Source: Gammaproteobacteria bacterium
Lineage (GTDB): Bacteria > Pseudomonadota > Gammaproteobacteria > Xanthomonadales > Wenzhouxiangellaceae
Reading direction: 5' to 3'
DNA length: 63,824 bases
Assembly (NCBI GenBank): GCA_021772985.1
Contig: JAJFKX010000051.1
Coordinates: 1-63,824 of the forward strand
In this document: piece by piece, positions 16,510 through 26,152 of the stretch
Layout of the letters: the number at the start of each line of letters is the position of its first letter
How positions within the stretch are numbered: the first letter of the stretch is position 1
Program-made: the position numbers and the translations under genes
The notes under the pieces: generated by a model
Told to the model about the DNA's origin: nothing
Seen by the model: the letters and a program-made list of their open reading frames with translations, nothing else
Database searches by the model: none

Positions 16510-18732
16510 CTATGGTTTCAGTTGTTGAAAATATTCCGCAATGCTGCGATATACATGCGTTTGCGAAGTGCTGCCGCTGATACCGTGTTTGGCCCCCGGA
16601 TAGGTCATCACATCGAACAATTTGCCCTTGTCCTGCAAATCTTTGAACAGCAGTGTGCTGTGGGTGAACAAGACGTTGTCGTCGGCCATGCCGTGGATAA
16701 GCAGTAACGGTGTTTCTCCCGCGGCCGGGAGGTTATCAGTATAGCTAAGCACGTTTCCAGTTTGATACCCATCCGGGTTTTGTTCCGGGGTTTGCATGTA
16801 GCGCTCGGTATAATGTGTATCGTACAGCCGCCAGTCGGTAACCGGTGCAACCGAAACCCCTAAAGCATAAGCATCACCGCCCTGCAGCACACTCATCAAA
16901 GTCATATAGCCGCCGTAACTCCAGCCAAAAATGCCGATTTTGTCAGCATCTACATAACTCAGACCCTTCAGGTACTCGATACCTGCCAGTTGATCCTGTA
17001 CTTCGACTGTCCCCATGTGACGATAAATCGGGTTTTCAAAACGGGTGCCGCGCCGTGCACTGCCGCGATTATCAATCGAGAACACCACAAAACCCTGTTG
17101 AGCCATATATTGTTCAAATAATACCCGCCGGTCCCAGCTGTTACTGACAACCTGGGCACCAGGACCTCCATACAAATAAACGAATACCGGATAACGCTGT
17201 GCTGGATCAAAATTCGCCGGTTTGAGCATCCGAAAATACAGCGTTTGTCCGTCTTCCGCAGTCAGTTGTCCGAATTCGGTGGTTTGATGGTATTCCAGAT
17301 AAGGCCTGTAAGGGTGGTTTTCGTCCAAAGCATTTTCCAGCAACCAGGTCAGCCGCTGACCGCCAGCATCATGCAATGACACTTGCGCCGGCTGGCTGCG
17401 GCTTGAGAAGGTGTCGATATATACGTTCGCGCTACTGGCCATGGCAATGCCATGCCAACCCGATTGCTGGGTAATCCGCTGGATCGGCGCATCGTCCTGC
17501 AGATAATTAACAGCATACAGTTGCTGCTCGGTGACGTTGTCCTTGTTGGCCGTGAAATATACCACCCCGGCCGTTTCATCGACGCCTTCAATTTGATCTA
17601 CCGGCCAGTTCCCTGCAGTCACTGTACGAATCAATTCGCCATGATTGGAATACAGGTATATATGACGAAAACCGGAACGTTCGGATGTCCAGAGAAACTG
17701 TTCGCTGTTTTTCAAAAAACTCAGATCATTATCCAGATTAACCCAGGTCTCTGCGGTTTCTGTAATCCTGACATGCTGGTGCTTTTCCGGTAAATCGGCA
17801 ACCCTTAATTCCAGTGTTTTCTGGTCCCGTGACTGCCACTGATAACTCAGGTGCCGGCTATCCGGCAACCAATTGACACGTGGGATGTAAAAATCTGCTT
17901 GCTCACCCAATTCCAGCCATTGTTTCTCACCGCCATTGGCTGAAACCACGCCCAGTTTTAATCTGGCGTTAGGGGTGCCGGTGTAGGGGTAGCGTTGATC
18001 AACCACCGTGACTGAGTCTGCATCAATTTCATAACGCTGGGTAATTTCTACCGGGCTTTCATCAAATTGAATAAAAGCGATGCGGCGTGAATCCGGAGAC
18101 CACCAGTAGCCGGTATCCCGGTCCATTTCTTCCTGGGCGGCAAATTCGGCCACGCCATTATGAATGGTGCCTTGCCCATCCATGGTTAATTGTCGCTCGA
18201 CTCCGCTGCCGATATCTATCACAAAAATATTCTGGCCACGGATAAATGCCACCTGTTTGCCATCCGGTGATAATTGCGGGTCGGTTTCAAAAGCCTCGGT
18301 ATTGGTTAACCTTTTGACTTCAGCAGATTCCAATGCATAAAAATACAAATCCCCATTCAATGGGAACAATAATGCTTTCCCATCAATTGACCATTGGTAG
18401 GCAACAATTCCACGCAGTCCGGCCAGTCGCTGACGCTCGCGCCGGGCTTGTTCTTCACTGGAAAGCTTTTCAGCTTCCGGCACCAGCACCCTTGAATCAA
18501 CCAGCATACGGGTAGCCTGATCGGCGATATGATATTCCCATAAATCCAGCTGCTCGCGATCATCCGCTTTGCCTTGCAAAAAGCTAACCCGGTCACCTGC
18601 AGGTGAAATTTTCAATGAACGCAGATTAGGTCCAGTAATCGATGGGCTGGCAAAAATGCGTTCGATGGTCAGGCTTTCAGCGTGCAATACAACAGTCATT
18701 GGTAATAGACATAGAAATATCAGGGTTCGCAT
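16510..18732 (-). CDS. S9B dipeptidyl peptidase IV-family serine protease, secreted
   Basis: About 740 residues from the preferred start MRTLIFLCLL, which gives a clean signal peptide ending near LHA-ES. The N-terminal eight-bladed propeller carries the DPP-IV double-Glu motif in AAQEEMDRDTGYWWSPDSRR, which recognises the substrate amino end. The alpha/beta-hydrolase C-terminus has VYGGPG-type oxyanion segment (FVYLYGGPGAQVV), catalytic Ser in GWSYGGYM (about residue 605), Asp in HGMADDNVLF and His in GAKHGI. It removes Xaa-Pro or Xaa-Ala dipeptides in the periplasm. Upstream in-frame codons would spoil the signal peptide. Confidence 0.92.
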   Translation of the reverse strand: MRTLIFLCLLPMTVVLHAESLTIERIFASPSITGPNLRSLKISPAGDRVSFLQGKADDREQLDLWEYHIADQATRMLVDSRVLVPEAEKLSSEEQARRERQRLAGLRGIVAYQWSIDGKALLFPLNGDLYFYALESAEVKRLTNTEAFETDPQLSPDGKQVAFIRGQNIFVIDIGSGVERQLTMDGQGTIHNGVAEFAAQEEMDRDTGYWWSPDSRRIAFIQFDESPVEITQRYEIDADSVTVVDQRYPYTGTPNARLKLGVVSANGGEKQWLELGEQADFYIPRVNWLPDSRHLSYQWQSRDQKTLELRVADLPEKHQHVRITETAETWVNLDNDLSFLKNSEQFLWTSERSGFRHIYLYSNHGELIRTVTAGNWPVDQIEGVDETAGVVYFTANKDNVTEQQLYAVNYLQDDAPIQRITQQSGWHGIAMASSANVYIDTFSSRSQPAQVSLHDAGGQRLTWLLENALDENHPYRPYLEYHQTTEFGQLTAEDGQTLYFRMLKPANFDPAQRYPVFVYLYGGPGAQVVSNSWDRRVLFEQYMAQQGFVVFSIDNRGSARRGTRFENPIYRHMGTVEVQDQLAGIEYLKGLSYVDADKIGIFGWSYGGYMTLMSVLQGGDAYALGVSVAPVTDWRLYDTHYTERYMQTPEQNPDGYQTGNVLSYTDNLPAAGETPLLLIHGMADDNVLFTHSTLLFKDLQDKGKLFDVMTYPGAKHGISGSTSQTHVYRSIAEYFQQLKP

Positions 18733-18841
18733 GATGGTACTTCGTATAACTCGAGGCACAGTATAGTCATTTCTTGTATGGGTTAAGCCACCCAGGTGGA
18801 TTTAACGCCATTTAGATTCTGGGCCAGTGGGCTTTTTCCGA

Positions 18842-20137
18842 CTACTGACAGTTTGAATTTTTATTGATTGTAAAAAAGTCAGCCACCTCACCCTGACTAT
18901 TGATGAAACGACTGCCCAAACATCCCGGTTCAACATCGATGCTGATCGTGCCCCCTTGATTAAGACCAATCGCGATAGCCGGATGATTCAGTGCCCCTGG
19001 ACGTAACTCTGAAGTACTGCCCAGCACCTGATAAACAGTCCCGCAATTTGCGTCACAACCTGCCTTTTTGGTAAATCTATCCTGTTTGCCCTGTCCTCTG
19101 CTGACCAGCATTGATTCTGCAAATGTCGCGGATTTACCGTAATGACCATTGAGCAAATGGCTCCGCTCATAGACATGGCTGTGGCCGCTGATGACCAGAT
19201 CAACATTGTGCTGTTCCAGGATCGGCAGAATATGTTTGCGCACCATACCAACCCGCCGGTCACTGCCCCAGGTATCATCCGAATCGTGCGAGCCTTTACT
19301 GTATGGCGCATGATGAAACACCACCACGCTCCACGGGCGGGCATTGGCTTGCAGGTCATTTTTCAGCCATTCCAACATCGCCTGCCGGTCGTGAATAATT
19401 GCCCAGGCAGAATCCAAAACCAGCAGATGCAATGCCCCCTGATCAAGCGAGTAATAATGCTGGCTACCGGAAGCCAGTCCCCCCTGTTCAGCTGCCTCAG
19501 GAAATTCAAAAATACGTCGGTAAGCACGCCGACGTATATCGTGGTTACCAATAACAGGAATCAGGTTGAAGCGACTTAGCCAATCCTGGTACGGGTCAAA
19601 GATGGCTTGCTGAAACTCCCGGTTTCTGCCTGAGGTGTAGGCGTTATCTCCGGTGGTTAGCCAAATATCCAGCAATGGCCTGTCGATACGGACATTTTGC
19701 TGTAACCATTGTTGCCCTGCTGTTCGTGCTGCCAGATGTAACTCGCTGTTTGTACCCGGGTCGCCTAACACCCATAAGCGCACCATTTGATTGTGCTCAC
19801 CAAAATCCGGTGGTGTGGTAAACCTGTGTTCACCACTGCTGGTATCAGCCTTACTCCCGATACTGTACTGGTAGTTTGAAGCTGGGGTTAGATGTTGCAA
19901 TTCAACCCGATGATTTGTGCCTGGTTTATCGGACTGTTGCACAGTCAGTGCTCCCAACTGTAGCTGGGTAGTGACAGGATGTTCAGTTTGCCAGCGGACA
20001 ACAACACTGGTCGGGGTGAGTTTTTGCAGGTAGGGCCCACGTTGGCCAATATAAATACTGTCTGTTTCAATCTGTATCTGACGAATCACAACCCCCGTCA
20101 GTACGATCAGAAAAAAAACCGCAAACCAGCGTCTCAT
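18842..20137 (-). CDS. Secreted metallophosphoesterase (purple-acid-phosphatase-like)
   Basis: 431 residues with an N-terminal signal/membrane segment (WFAVFFLIVLTGVVIRQI). A fibronectin-III-like N-domain (GPYLQKLTPTSVVVRWQTE) is followed by a calcineurin-type catalytic domain. Metal-binding motifs in order: VLGDPGT, TTGDNAYTSG, IPVIGNHDIR, VVFHHAPYSKG and ISGHSHVYERS. The same layout occurs in purple acid phosphatases. The 3' end has two extra Cys pairs (GCDANC, PGCLG). It starts directly after the stop of the SDR gene, so it is the distal gene of a VOC-SDR-phosphatase operon on the minus strand. Confidence 0.88.
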   Translation of the reverse strand: MRRWFAVFFLIVLTGVVIRQIQIETDSIYIGQRGPYLQKLTPTSVVVRWQTEHPVTTQLQLGALTVQQSDKPGTNHRVELQHLTPASNYQYSIGSKADTSSGEHRFTTPPDFGEHNQMVRLWVLGDPGTNSELHLAARTAGQQWLQQNVRIDRPLLDIWLTTGDNAYTSGRNREFQQAIFDPYQDWLSRFNLIPVIGNHDIRRRAYRRIFEFPEAAEQGGLASGSQHYYSLDQGALHLLVLDSAWAIIHDRQAMLEWLKNDLQANARPWSVVVFHHAPYSKGSHDSDDTWGSDRRVGMVRKHILPILEQHNVDLVISGHSHVYERSHLLNGHYGKSATFAESMLVSRGQGKQDRFTKKAGCDANCGTVYQVLGSTSELRPGALNHPAIAIGLNQGGTISIDVEPGCLGSRFINSQGEVADFFTINKNSNCQ

Positions 20138-20863
20138 TTACCAATCAATGGGTTTTCGATCGCGATAATAACCACCACTGGTAGTGATCTCCTCGGAACT
20201 GGCCAGCCATACGATGGTATCCGCGCCCTGGCTAACATCCAGGTCTGCCTGCTGCCCGCCCATGTCGGTACGCACCCAACCCGGGCAGACGGCATTAACC
20301 CGGATTTTTGCGCCAGCTGGAATGTTTGCCAATCGGGCAGCCATAACCTTGGTTAATGCGTTGAGTGCGGTTTTAGACATCCGGTATGCCAGATAACCAT
20401 CACCCATGGAAGCTAACTGTCCCATTCCGGAAGAAACATTCACGACCCGTGCGCCTTCTGCCAATAATGGCGTCAATGCTTGAATCATACGCAAAGCACC
20501 CAGCGTATTAATATTGAATGTTTCCATGGCCATGGTCGGATCAAGTTGCAGTGGGTCAGCACTGCCATCAGCCTGGTTATCCATCAATACCCCGGCATTA
20601 TTGATCAACGCGTGCACCTGCTGTTCACCGGTTTGCAGCCACTTGGCCAGCGCTTCACAATCACCCTTGCGGGTCACATCCAACTTGCGCAACTCGATGC
20701 TTAAACCTTGATCCTGCAATGGTTTAAGTGCTGCAGCAGCTTGGTTAATATCTCTGCAACAAGCCGCCACCTGCCAACCTTGGTTGGCAAGCTGTCGAGT
20801 GATTTCTAATCCAATACCACGGTTGGCACCGGTAACTATCGCCATTTTATTGATGTTGTTCAT
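20138..20863 (-). CDS. SDR-family oxidoreductase
   Basis: About 241 residues from the ATG at 20863, which overlaps the stop of the upstream VOC gene as ATGA; this overlap decides the start. Motifs: TGANRGIGLEI, INNAGVL, VNVSSGMG, YRMSKTALN, CPGWVRTDMGG. The C-terminal part (TIVWLASSEEITTSGGYYRDRKPIDW) is like eukaryotic-type carbonyl reductases. Its stop abuts the start of the metallophosphoesterase gene. Substrate is not evident. Confidence 0.9.
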   Translation of the reverse strand: MNNINKMAIVTGANRGIGLEITRQLANQGWQVAACCRDINQAAAALKPLQDQGLSIELRKLDVTRKGDCEALAKWLQTGEQQVHALINNAGVLMDNQADGSADPLQLDPTMAMETFNINTLGALRMIQALTPLLAEGARVVNVSSGMGQLASMGDGYLAYRMSKTALNALTKVMAARLANIPAGAKIRVNAVCPGWVRTDMGGQQADLDVSQGADTIVWLASSEEITTSGGYYRDRKPIDW

Positions 20864-21249
20864 GACTGTCCTGGAATTATTCCAGATGGTTGCCATAATT
20901 CGACCTTGTTTCCATCTGGATCAATAAACCAGCCATAGCGACCATATTCTGTTTGTTCGGGGGCACCAGACAACTCCGCGCCACCCTCAACCACCTGGGC
21001 CAGCGCCTGTTTCAAATCATCAACAATCAGATTAATCATGAATTCTTTGCTGCTCGGCTCAAAATAACCGGTGTCCTGTTTAAATGGTCCCCAGACTGAA
21101 TAACTACCATTAGGCAAGCTATCCGGTATTAACGAAACATACCCTTGCACATCGACTGGAATGTTCAACCACTTCCCGTACCACTCAGTTAATGCTTTGC
21201 GATCTTTACTTTTAAAGAAAATTCCACCTAGACCTAATACCTGTGCCAT
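20860..21249 (-). CDS. VOC-superfamily (glyoxalase-like) protein
   Basis: 129 residues in two beta-alpha-beta-beta-beta modules: LGLGGIFFKSKDRKALTEWYGKWL at the start and FMINLIVDDLKQAL in the middle, ending with DPDGNKVELWQP, which is the usual metal-ligand Glu region. It is the first gene of the three-gene operon with the SDR and metallophosphoesterase (ATGA overlap). Ring-cleavage, glyoxalase or resistance roles are all possible. Confidence 0.85.
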   Translation of the reverse strand: MAQVLGLGGIFFKSKDRKALTEWYGKWLNIPVDVQGYVSLIPDSLPNGSYSVWGPFKQDTGYFEPSSKEFMINLIVDDLKQALAQVVEGGAELSGAPEQTEYGRYGWFIDPDGNKVELWQPSGIIPGQS

Positions 21250-21300
21250 CTTTGTCTCTCTGCATGCCTACAACCTAGGATAACCCGAGCATGGCAATCG

Positions 21301-21786
21301 TTACCATAATCGCAAAATCAAAAACCAGCCGATGATTATAAAACTGATGGCCAATTTAGCAGCCATCCCGACAATGACCCCAAACCAGGCTCCAATACCT
21401 GCTCGAGTAGCGTGATAAAAATCGTTAACGTTCAGCATTTCACCCAGCAGCGCACCCACGAACGGCCCTAATAAAATACCTGGAACACCAAAGAAAACCC
21501 CTACCACGGTACCAATAGCTGCACCCGCCAAGGCACTACGGCTTGCCCCGGCGGCGCGCGCCCCACCCACACCGGCAATAAAATCCAAAGCGTGTGCAAT
21601 AAAGGTCAACACTGCAAATATGGCTAAAGACCATGGCCCAATATAGGTAAAGTCATCAATCCATGCAGCCAGCAACACCCCGGCAAAAATCAATGCTGGT
21701 CCCGGTATAACCGGTAACACCGCAGCTGCGAGGCCAGCTAATATCAATACCCCGACCAATAACCACCAGAATATCGCCCAATCCAT
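21301..21786 (-). CDS. DUF456 membrane protein
   Basis: 161 residues, four to five hydrophobic segments rich in Gly and Ala. Characteristic DUF456 features: PVIPGPALIFAGVLLAAW near residues 24-42, the central small-residue segment GAAIGTVVGVFFGVPGILLGPFVGALLGE, and a C-terminal hydrophobic end. Function of the family is unknown. It is divergent from the RppH gene. Confidence 0.85.
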   Translation of the reverse strand: MDWAIFWWLLVGVLILAGLAAAVLPVIPGPALIFAGVLLAAWIDDFTYIGPWSLAIFAVLTFIAHALDFIAGVGGARAAGASRSALAGAAIGTVVGVFFGVPGILLGPFVGALLGEMLNVNDFYHATRAGIGAWFGVIVGMAAKLAISFIIIGWFLILRLW

Positions 21787-21881
21787 TAATTGGTCCTTTT
21801 TTCTAAACTGTGCATGTACATTATCCAGCCTTTGTTTTACTATTCAATCAGTTAATTTTTGCGCTGATGCGCACCAATACC

Positions 21882-22364
21882 ATGATTGATCCAGATGGAT
21901 ATCGACCTAATGTCGGCATTGTGGTTGTGCGTGATGATAACTGCGTATTGTGGGCAAAACGCATTCATGACCACGGCTGGCAGTTCCCCCAAGGGGGAAT
22001 GAACACAGATGAAACACCTTTGGAAGCCATGTATCGTGAGCTTCAGGAAGAAACCGGCTTATGTCCGGAACACATTGATATACTCGGTGTAACGCCCGGC
22101 TGGCTGCGATACCAGCTACCTTACCGCTACCGGCGAAGAAATAGCAAACCAATGTGTATCGGTCAAAAACAAGTCTGGTACCTGGTCCGGTTGCGTGGCG
22201 ATGATTCGCTGATCTCTTTACAGGGTGAGTCAGATGCTAAAGCTGAATTTGAGGACTTCCGGTGGGTGGATTACTGGTACCCGGCCAGGCATGTCATCAA
22301 ATTCAAGCGTGCGGTTTATACCAGGGCATTGAAGCACCTGGAAAGCTTTTTGGAAGATCGATAA
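21882..22364 (+). CDS. rppH: RNA pyrophosphohydrolase (Nudix)
   Basis: 160 residues from [13 protein letters not shown], which is the family N-terminus; in-frame codons upstream do not fit. The Nudix box [22 protein letters not shown] is complete (GX5EX7REUXEEXGU). The flanking RppH features WQFPQGG, W-R-Y-Q-L-P and [11 protein letters not shown] are present. It removes pyrophosphate from the 5' end of mRNA, starting decay. It is followed 3 bp later by the MarC gene, so the two are likely cotranscribed. Confidence 0.93.
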   Translation: MIDPDGYRPNVGIVVVRDDNCVLWAKRIHDHGWQFPQGGMNTDETPLEAMYRELQEETGLCPEHIDILGVTPGWLRYQLPYRYRRRNSKPMCIGQKQVWYLVRLRGDDSLISLQGESDAKAEFEDFRWVDYWYPARHVIKFKRAVYTRALKHLESFLEDR

Positions 22365-22367
22365 TTT

Positions 22368-22964
22368 ATGGATTTTGTCAGCGCCGCGCTATTGTTGTTC
22401 CTGACCATGGATCCACTCGGAAATGTTCCATTGTTTCTGAGCATTCTGGAATCGGTTCCGGATAAACGCCGCTTGAAAGTAGTTAGCCGTGAGTTGCTGC
22501 TGGCGTTGATCATCATGATCGTTTTTTTATACATCGGCCAACCGGTATTGGATGCTTTACAGCTTAGTCCGGAGTCCATCAGTATCGCCGGCGGCATTAT
22601 TTTGTTTTTGATTGCATTGAAAATGGTTTTCCCGGTGCCTCGCTCCGCCAGTGTTGAGGAAACCATTGAAGGCGAACCTTTGCTGGTTCCATTGGCAGTG
22701 CCGTTAATCGCCGGCCCGTCTACCCTGGCTATACTGATGTTGTTGGTCAGCCGTGAACCCGGGCAGCAACAAGTCTGGTTACTGGCATTGCTGGCAGCCT
22801 GGTTTGTCAGCGCCATTATTCTGTTGGCTGCGACCAGATTGCAGCGCCTGCTTGGGAAACGCGGGTTGGTGGCAATGGAACGCCTGATGGGCCTGGTTCT
22901 GGTCGCACTTGCTGTCCAGATGTTCCTGGATGGAATTGCAAATTACCTTGGGAAAAATATATGA
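22368..22964 (+). CDS. MarC-family integral membrane protein (YhgN-like)
   Basis: 198 residues, six hydrophobic segments. The family motif FLTMDPLGNVPLFLSIL is at the N-terminus, and the second repeat motif AVPLIAGPSTLAILMLLV in the middle. MarC proteins have no proven transport substrate. The gene starts 3 bp after rppH and overlaps the M28 peptidase gene by 4 bp (ATGA). Confidence 0.9.
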   Translation: MDFVSAALLLFLTMDPLGNVPLFLSILESVPDKRRLKVVSRELLLALIIMIVFLYIGQPVLDALQLSPESISIAGGIILFLIALKMVFPVPRSASVEETIEGEPLLVPLAVPLIAGPSTLAILMLLVSREPGQQQVWLLALLAAWFVSAIILLAATRLQRLLGKRGLVAMERLMGLVLVALAVQMFLDGIANYLGKNI

Positions 22965-24409
22965 AAAACCTATGGCCGATGCCGCTGCTGTGTCTGGTAT
23001 TGTTGTTGTTTGCCGGCTCCGCTGCTGCCCAGGCTGAATTATTTAAACCTAAAATCAGCGCAGCTGATGCGGCCATAGCCAAGCAACTCCGACAGCAGGC
23101 TTTAGCGGGTGAGCACTCCGGTTATAAACTGGTCAGCTCCCTGACTACCGAAGTTGGTGCGCGCCCTGGTGGCAGCCCGGCAGATGCCAAAGCGGTGCAA
23201 TGGGCTGTGGCGAAATTTCGTATGATGGGTTTTGATAAGGTCTGGATTGAACCGGTTAGTTTTCCCTATTGGCGACGGGGTGCTGAATCGGCACGTCTGA
23301 TTTCACCGGGAAATCAACACATCGCGGTAACCTCACTGGGGGGCGCGCCGGGCACACCGGCCGAAGGAATTACAGCCCAGCTGGTGCACTTTCCAACTTT
23401 CGCAGATTTAGAAAAAGCTGATCCCGCCAGAGTCCGGGGTAAAATTGCTTTTATCAGCAATCGTATGCAACGCACACGAGACGGCTCAGGTTATGGCCAA
23501 GCGGTAATCGCTCGCAGTCAGGGACCAAATATTGCAGCACAAAAAGGTGCCGTGGCTTTGGTAATCCGTTCAATTGGTACTGATAATGACCGCCTGCCAC
23601 ATACCGGTGCCATTCGTCAGCCGGAGGATGGCATGCTGGTTCCTGCCGCCGCTGTATCCAATCCTGATGCTGATCAATTGGTGCGTTTGATAGAACGCGG
23701 CATGCACCCACAGCTTGAATTAAAGCTGGATGTGGGTTTCGACGGCGAAGCCACTTCGCACAATGTATTCGCCGAAGTCACTGGTAAGCAGTCTTCAGAT
23801 TTTCTATTGATGGGTGCACACTTGGATTCCTGGGATATGGGTACCGGGGCGGTCGATGACGGTGCTGGAGTTGGCATTGTGATGGCAGCTGCGGAATTAA
23901 TCTTAAAGCAGCCGCAACGACCTAACCGTGGTATCCGTGTTGGACTGTTTGCACATGAGGAACAAGGCCTGTACGGCGGTCGGGAATACCTGGCTAATCA
24001 GCAGGCATTAATGCCATCAGGACTACTGCAACATTTACTGGTGGTTGAGTCTGACCTGGGTGCCGGCAGCATTTATAAAATCGATGGCCGCACCAGCCAG
24101 CTTGGTTGGGCAATGATACACAGTATTCACCGCCATCTGGCTCCACTGGGTATTGAGTTGGGTGAAAACGACAAGCCCGGCGGCAGTGATATCTTCCCAT
24201 TGATTCAGGCAGGCGCCGCCAATATCGCATTACGTCAGGACGCCACTGAATATTTCGATTTACACCATACTGATAACGACACTCTGGATAAAATTGACCC
24301 GGAAGCCTTGAATCAGAATGTTGCAGCTTATGCGGTACTTGGCTGGTTGGCGGCGAATCATACGATAAGCTTTGGGACAGGCGAGCTGGAACCGTTGCCC
24401 AGCAACTAG
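22961..24409 (+). CDS. Secreted M28-family metallopeptidase (carboxypeptidase Q-like)
   Basis: 482 residues with a Sec signal (LLCLVLLLFAGSAAAQAE). A protease-associated insert lies around residues 130-260. The zinc-peptidase domain carries MGAHLDSWDMGTGAVDDGAGVG (His and Asp zinc ligands), HEEQGLYGGREY (catalytic Glu and Glu ligand), VVESDLGAG (Asp ligand) and DLHHTDNDTLDKI (His ligand). All five ligands of the co-catalytic zinc site can be seen. It probably trims peptides in the periplasm. It is the last gene of the rppH-marC-M28 set, ended by a terminator at 24486-24517. Confidence 0.92.
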   Translation: MKNLWPMPLLCLVLLLFAGSAAAQAELFKPKISAADAAIAKQLRQQALAGEHSGYKLVSSLTTEVGARPGGSPADAKAVQWAVAKFRMMGFDKVWIEPVSFPYWRRGAESARLISPGNQHIAVTSLGGAPGTPAEGITAQLVHFPTFADLEKADPARVRGKIAFISNRMQRTRDGSGYGQAVIARSQGPNIAAQKGAVALVIRSIGTDNDRLPHTGAIRQPEDGMLVPAAAVSNPDADQLVRLIERGMHPQLELKLDVGFDGEATSHNVFAEVTGKQSSDFLLMGAHLDSWDMGTGAVDDGAGVGIVMAAAELILKQPQRPNRGIRVGLFAHEEQGLYGGREYLANQQALMPSGLLQHLLVVESDLGAGSIYKIDGRTSQLGWAMIHSIHRHLAPLGIELGENDKPGGSDIFPLIQAGAANIALRQDATEYFDLHHTDNDTLDKIDPEALNQNVAAYAVLGWLAANHTISFGTGELEPLPSN

Positions 24410-24485
24410 CCTGGCCATTGCCAGGTAAATTGTTTTGCAGCAAGGGTGAAGTGGCTGATCTGCTGCTGAGCACGATCAAGCCAAG

Positions 24486-24517
24486 GCAGCAGCTGTCAGG
24501 TTTGCTGCTGCTTTTTT
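24486..24517 (+). terminator. Terminator of the M28 peptidase operon
   Basis: Arms GCAGCAGC (24486-24493) and GCTGCTGC (24504-24511) are followed by six T. The T tract and right arm lie inside the last codons of the convergent zinc-ribbon gene, where the same bases encode the QQQT tail. Confidence 0.8.
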
Positions 24518-24822
24518 GCTTTACGGCAATTGTGGCACTCGACAGCCATTGCATCGATATGTCCTTTAGCTTCTTCGTAATACCATTTTTGGTCTCTAGC
24601 TCGCCATATTTCCTGCTTGCCACAGGCCCGGCAACTGAACGCTCGATCAAGATAAAACTCGGGTAAAACCCCGTATGTATTGATATGTTTCAGCTTGTCT
24701 GGATCTGCCGGCAAGGATGATGGATGATGTTTTTGCTGCACTGGATGAAGCTTGGAAATCCGATCTGCTTCGGCAAGCTCTTTTAAGCTTGGATTGCGCC
24801 CGGTATCCAGCTTTCTGCTCAC
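24496..24822 (-). CDS. Small zinc-ribbon protein
   Basis: 108 residues with two CxxC knuckles, FSCRACGKQEIW and VECHNCRKAK. The phrase FYLDRAFSCRACG...DQKWYYEEAKG is the pattern of the small probable-zinc-ribbon (zf_Tbcl-like) family. The start is a GTG with an AAGAGG site upstream. It is convergent with, and overlaps the terminator of, the M28 peptidase gene. Role is unknown; nucleic-acid or protein binding is usual for such ribbons. Confidence 0.75.
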   Translation of the reverse strand: MSRKLDTGRNPSLKELAEADRISKLHPVQQKHHPSSLPADPDKLKHINTYGVLPEFYLDRAFSCRACGKQEIWRARDQKWYYEEAKGHIDAMAVECHNCRKAKKQQQT

Positions 24823-24891
24823 TAAGAAAACCTCTTGAACATTTTATGCTGTTGCTCCAGGCAAGCTGAAATACCTATTCGGATAATACCG

Positions 24892-25233
24892 CTATATTCC
24901 ATTGTCCAGCTCATCCTGAAGTCTTTCCAGCTGATCGAGAACACGAATAAATTTACTGCCGAATGCGGTAACTTTGTATTCAACCCGTGGTGGTACTTCG
25001 TTGTATGCCAAGCGCTGTAAAATACCGAAATCAACATTTTTTCGCAGGCATTCATTCAGCACTTTGGTGGTTAATCCTTCAACACTGCGTACCATTTCAC
25101 CCGGACGATTGATGTCATTTGCCAGCAGCTGGTAGACGGTAAGCGACCATTTACAACCATAAATGGTTTCCACCATACGTGCGCTGCGCGCCGGCGCAGA
25201 TTTTCTTAATAATTGTTTTCCGTTAGTTTTCAT
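24892..25233 (-). CDS. HxlR-like winged-helix regulator
   Basis: 113 residues from the ATG at 25233. Motifs: VETIYGCKWSLTVYQLLAN, RPGEMVRSVEGLTTKVLNEC, GILQRLAYNEVPPRVEYKVT. These are the HxlR recognition helix and wing. The family Cys near the N-terminus is absent, but a Cys is present in IYGCKW. It is divergent from the SDR gene at 25344 and probably controls it and itself through the inverted repeat at 25246-25280. Confidence 0.85.
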   Translation of the reverse strand: MKTNGKQLLRKSAPARSARMVETIYGCKWSLTVYQLLANDINRPGEMVRSVEGLTTKVLNECLRKNVDFGILQRLAYNEVPPRVEYKVTAFGSKFIRVLDQLERLQDELDNGI

Positions 25234-25245
25234 CAAGATATACCA

Positions 25246-25280
25246 AAAAGTACCTACCAGACCAAATTGTGCTTACTTTT
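25246..25280. promoter_or_regulatory. Inverted repeat between divergent HxlR and SDR genes
   Basis: Perfect arms AAAAGTA (25246-25252) and TACTTTT (25274-25280) with a 21-bp spacer. Placed 13 bp from the regulator start and 64 bp from the SDR start. A likely HxlR operator, since these proteins often recognise GTAC/AGTA half-sites, but unproven. Confidence 0.5.
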
Positions 25281-25343
25281 CAATAGCCTACAGAATCCTA
25301 TATGTTACGTCCATCACTTTGCAATGATTTAAGGAGAATCTGG

Positions 25344-26111
25344 ATGAAAACATATACACAACCTTTGGCTTTGATAGTCGGCGGTTCCAGCGGGATGGGT
25401 TTTGCGACCGCTAAACGCTTACTGAGCCGAGGCATCGATACGGTGATTATCGGTAACAATGCAACCAAACTGGAAACCGCTAAACAGGCACTTACCGGGG
25501 AAGCTCAGATTGATACCCTGCAAGCCAATTTATATCAAACCGAGGATGTTAATCGTGTTATTGCTTTTGCCGCTGATCATCACCGGCATATCAAATACCT
25601 GGTCAATGCAGCGGGCTACTTCAAACCAACACCGTTTATTGAACATCAACAACAGGATTATGACGCTTATATGGAGCTTAATCGTGCGTTATTTTTTATT
25701 TCCCAGGCCGTAGTAAAAAACATGGCTGAAAATGGTGGTGGCTCAATAGTGCATATCGGTTCCATGTGGGCCAAACAAGCCATCAAGGCCACGCCCTCTT
25801 CAGCCTATTCCATGGCTAAAGCAGGTCTGCATGCTTTAACCCAGCACATGGCAATGGAGCTGGCCGAACATAATATCCGGGTCAATGCCGTTTCTCCCGC
25901 AGTGGTTAAAACACCGATTTATGAAGCCTTCATCGAACCCGGTGAAATTGATTCGACGCTGGCTACATTTGATGGCTTTCACCCGATTGGCCGAATCGGT
26001 ACCGCTGAAGAAGTTGCCAATGCGATTGATTTCCTGCTGAGCGACGATGCCAGTTGGGTTACCGGCGCCATCTGGGATGTCGACGGCGGCGTGATTGCGG
26101 GCAGAAACTGA
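25344..26111 (+). CDS. SDR-family oxidoreductase
   Basis: 255 residues from [14 protein letters not shown], which follows a strong AAGGAGAATC ribosome site. Nucleotide loop [17 protein letters not shown], Ser in [18 protein letters not shown], and the C-terminal [17 protein letters not shown] typical of SDR proteins. Divergent from the HxlR-like regulator, a common pairing for inducible detoxifying reductases. Confidence 0.92.
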   Translation: MKTYTQPLALIVGGSSGMGFATAKRLLSRGIDTVIIGNNATKLETAKQALTGEAQIDTLQANLYQTEDVNRVIAFAADHHRHIKYLVNAAGYFKPTPFIEHQQQDYDAYMELNRALFFISQAVVKNMAENGGGSIVHIGSMWAKQAIKATPSSAYSMAKAGLHALTQHMAMELAEHNIRVNAVSPAVVKTPIYEAFIEPGEIDSTLATFDGFHPIGRIGTAEEVANAIDFLLSDDASWVTGAIWDVDGGVIAGRN

Positions 26112-26119
26112 AACCGTTC

Positions 26120-26145
26120 GGGTGGTGGATGTAATACCACCACCC
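26120..26145. terminator. Hairpin between convergent SDR and molybdenum hydroxylase genes
   Basis: Arms GGGTGGTGG (26120-26128) and CCACCACCC (26137-26145) form a perfect 9-bp stem in the 41-bp gap between two convergent stops. Only TTT follows on the plus strand, so termination may be weak. Confidence 0.6.
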
Positions 26146-26152
26146 TTTGGCC

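Noticed and set aside
23994-24650. Minus-strand open frame of 218 codons
   Set aside because: Overlaps the M28 peptidase zinc ligands and the zinc-ribbon gene in another frame; reads as composition-driven antisense.
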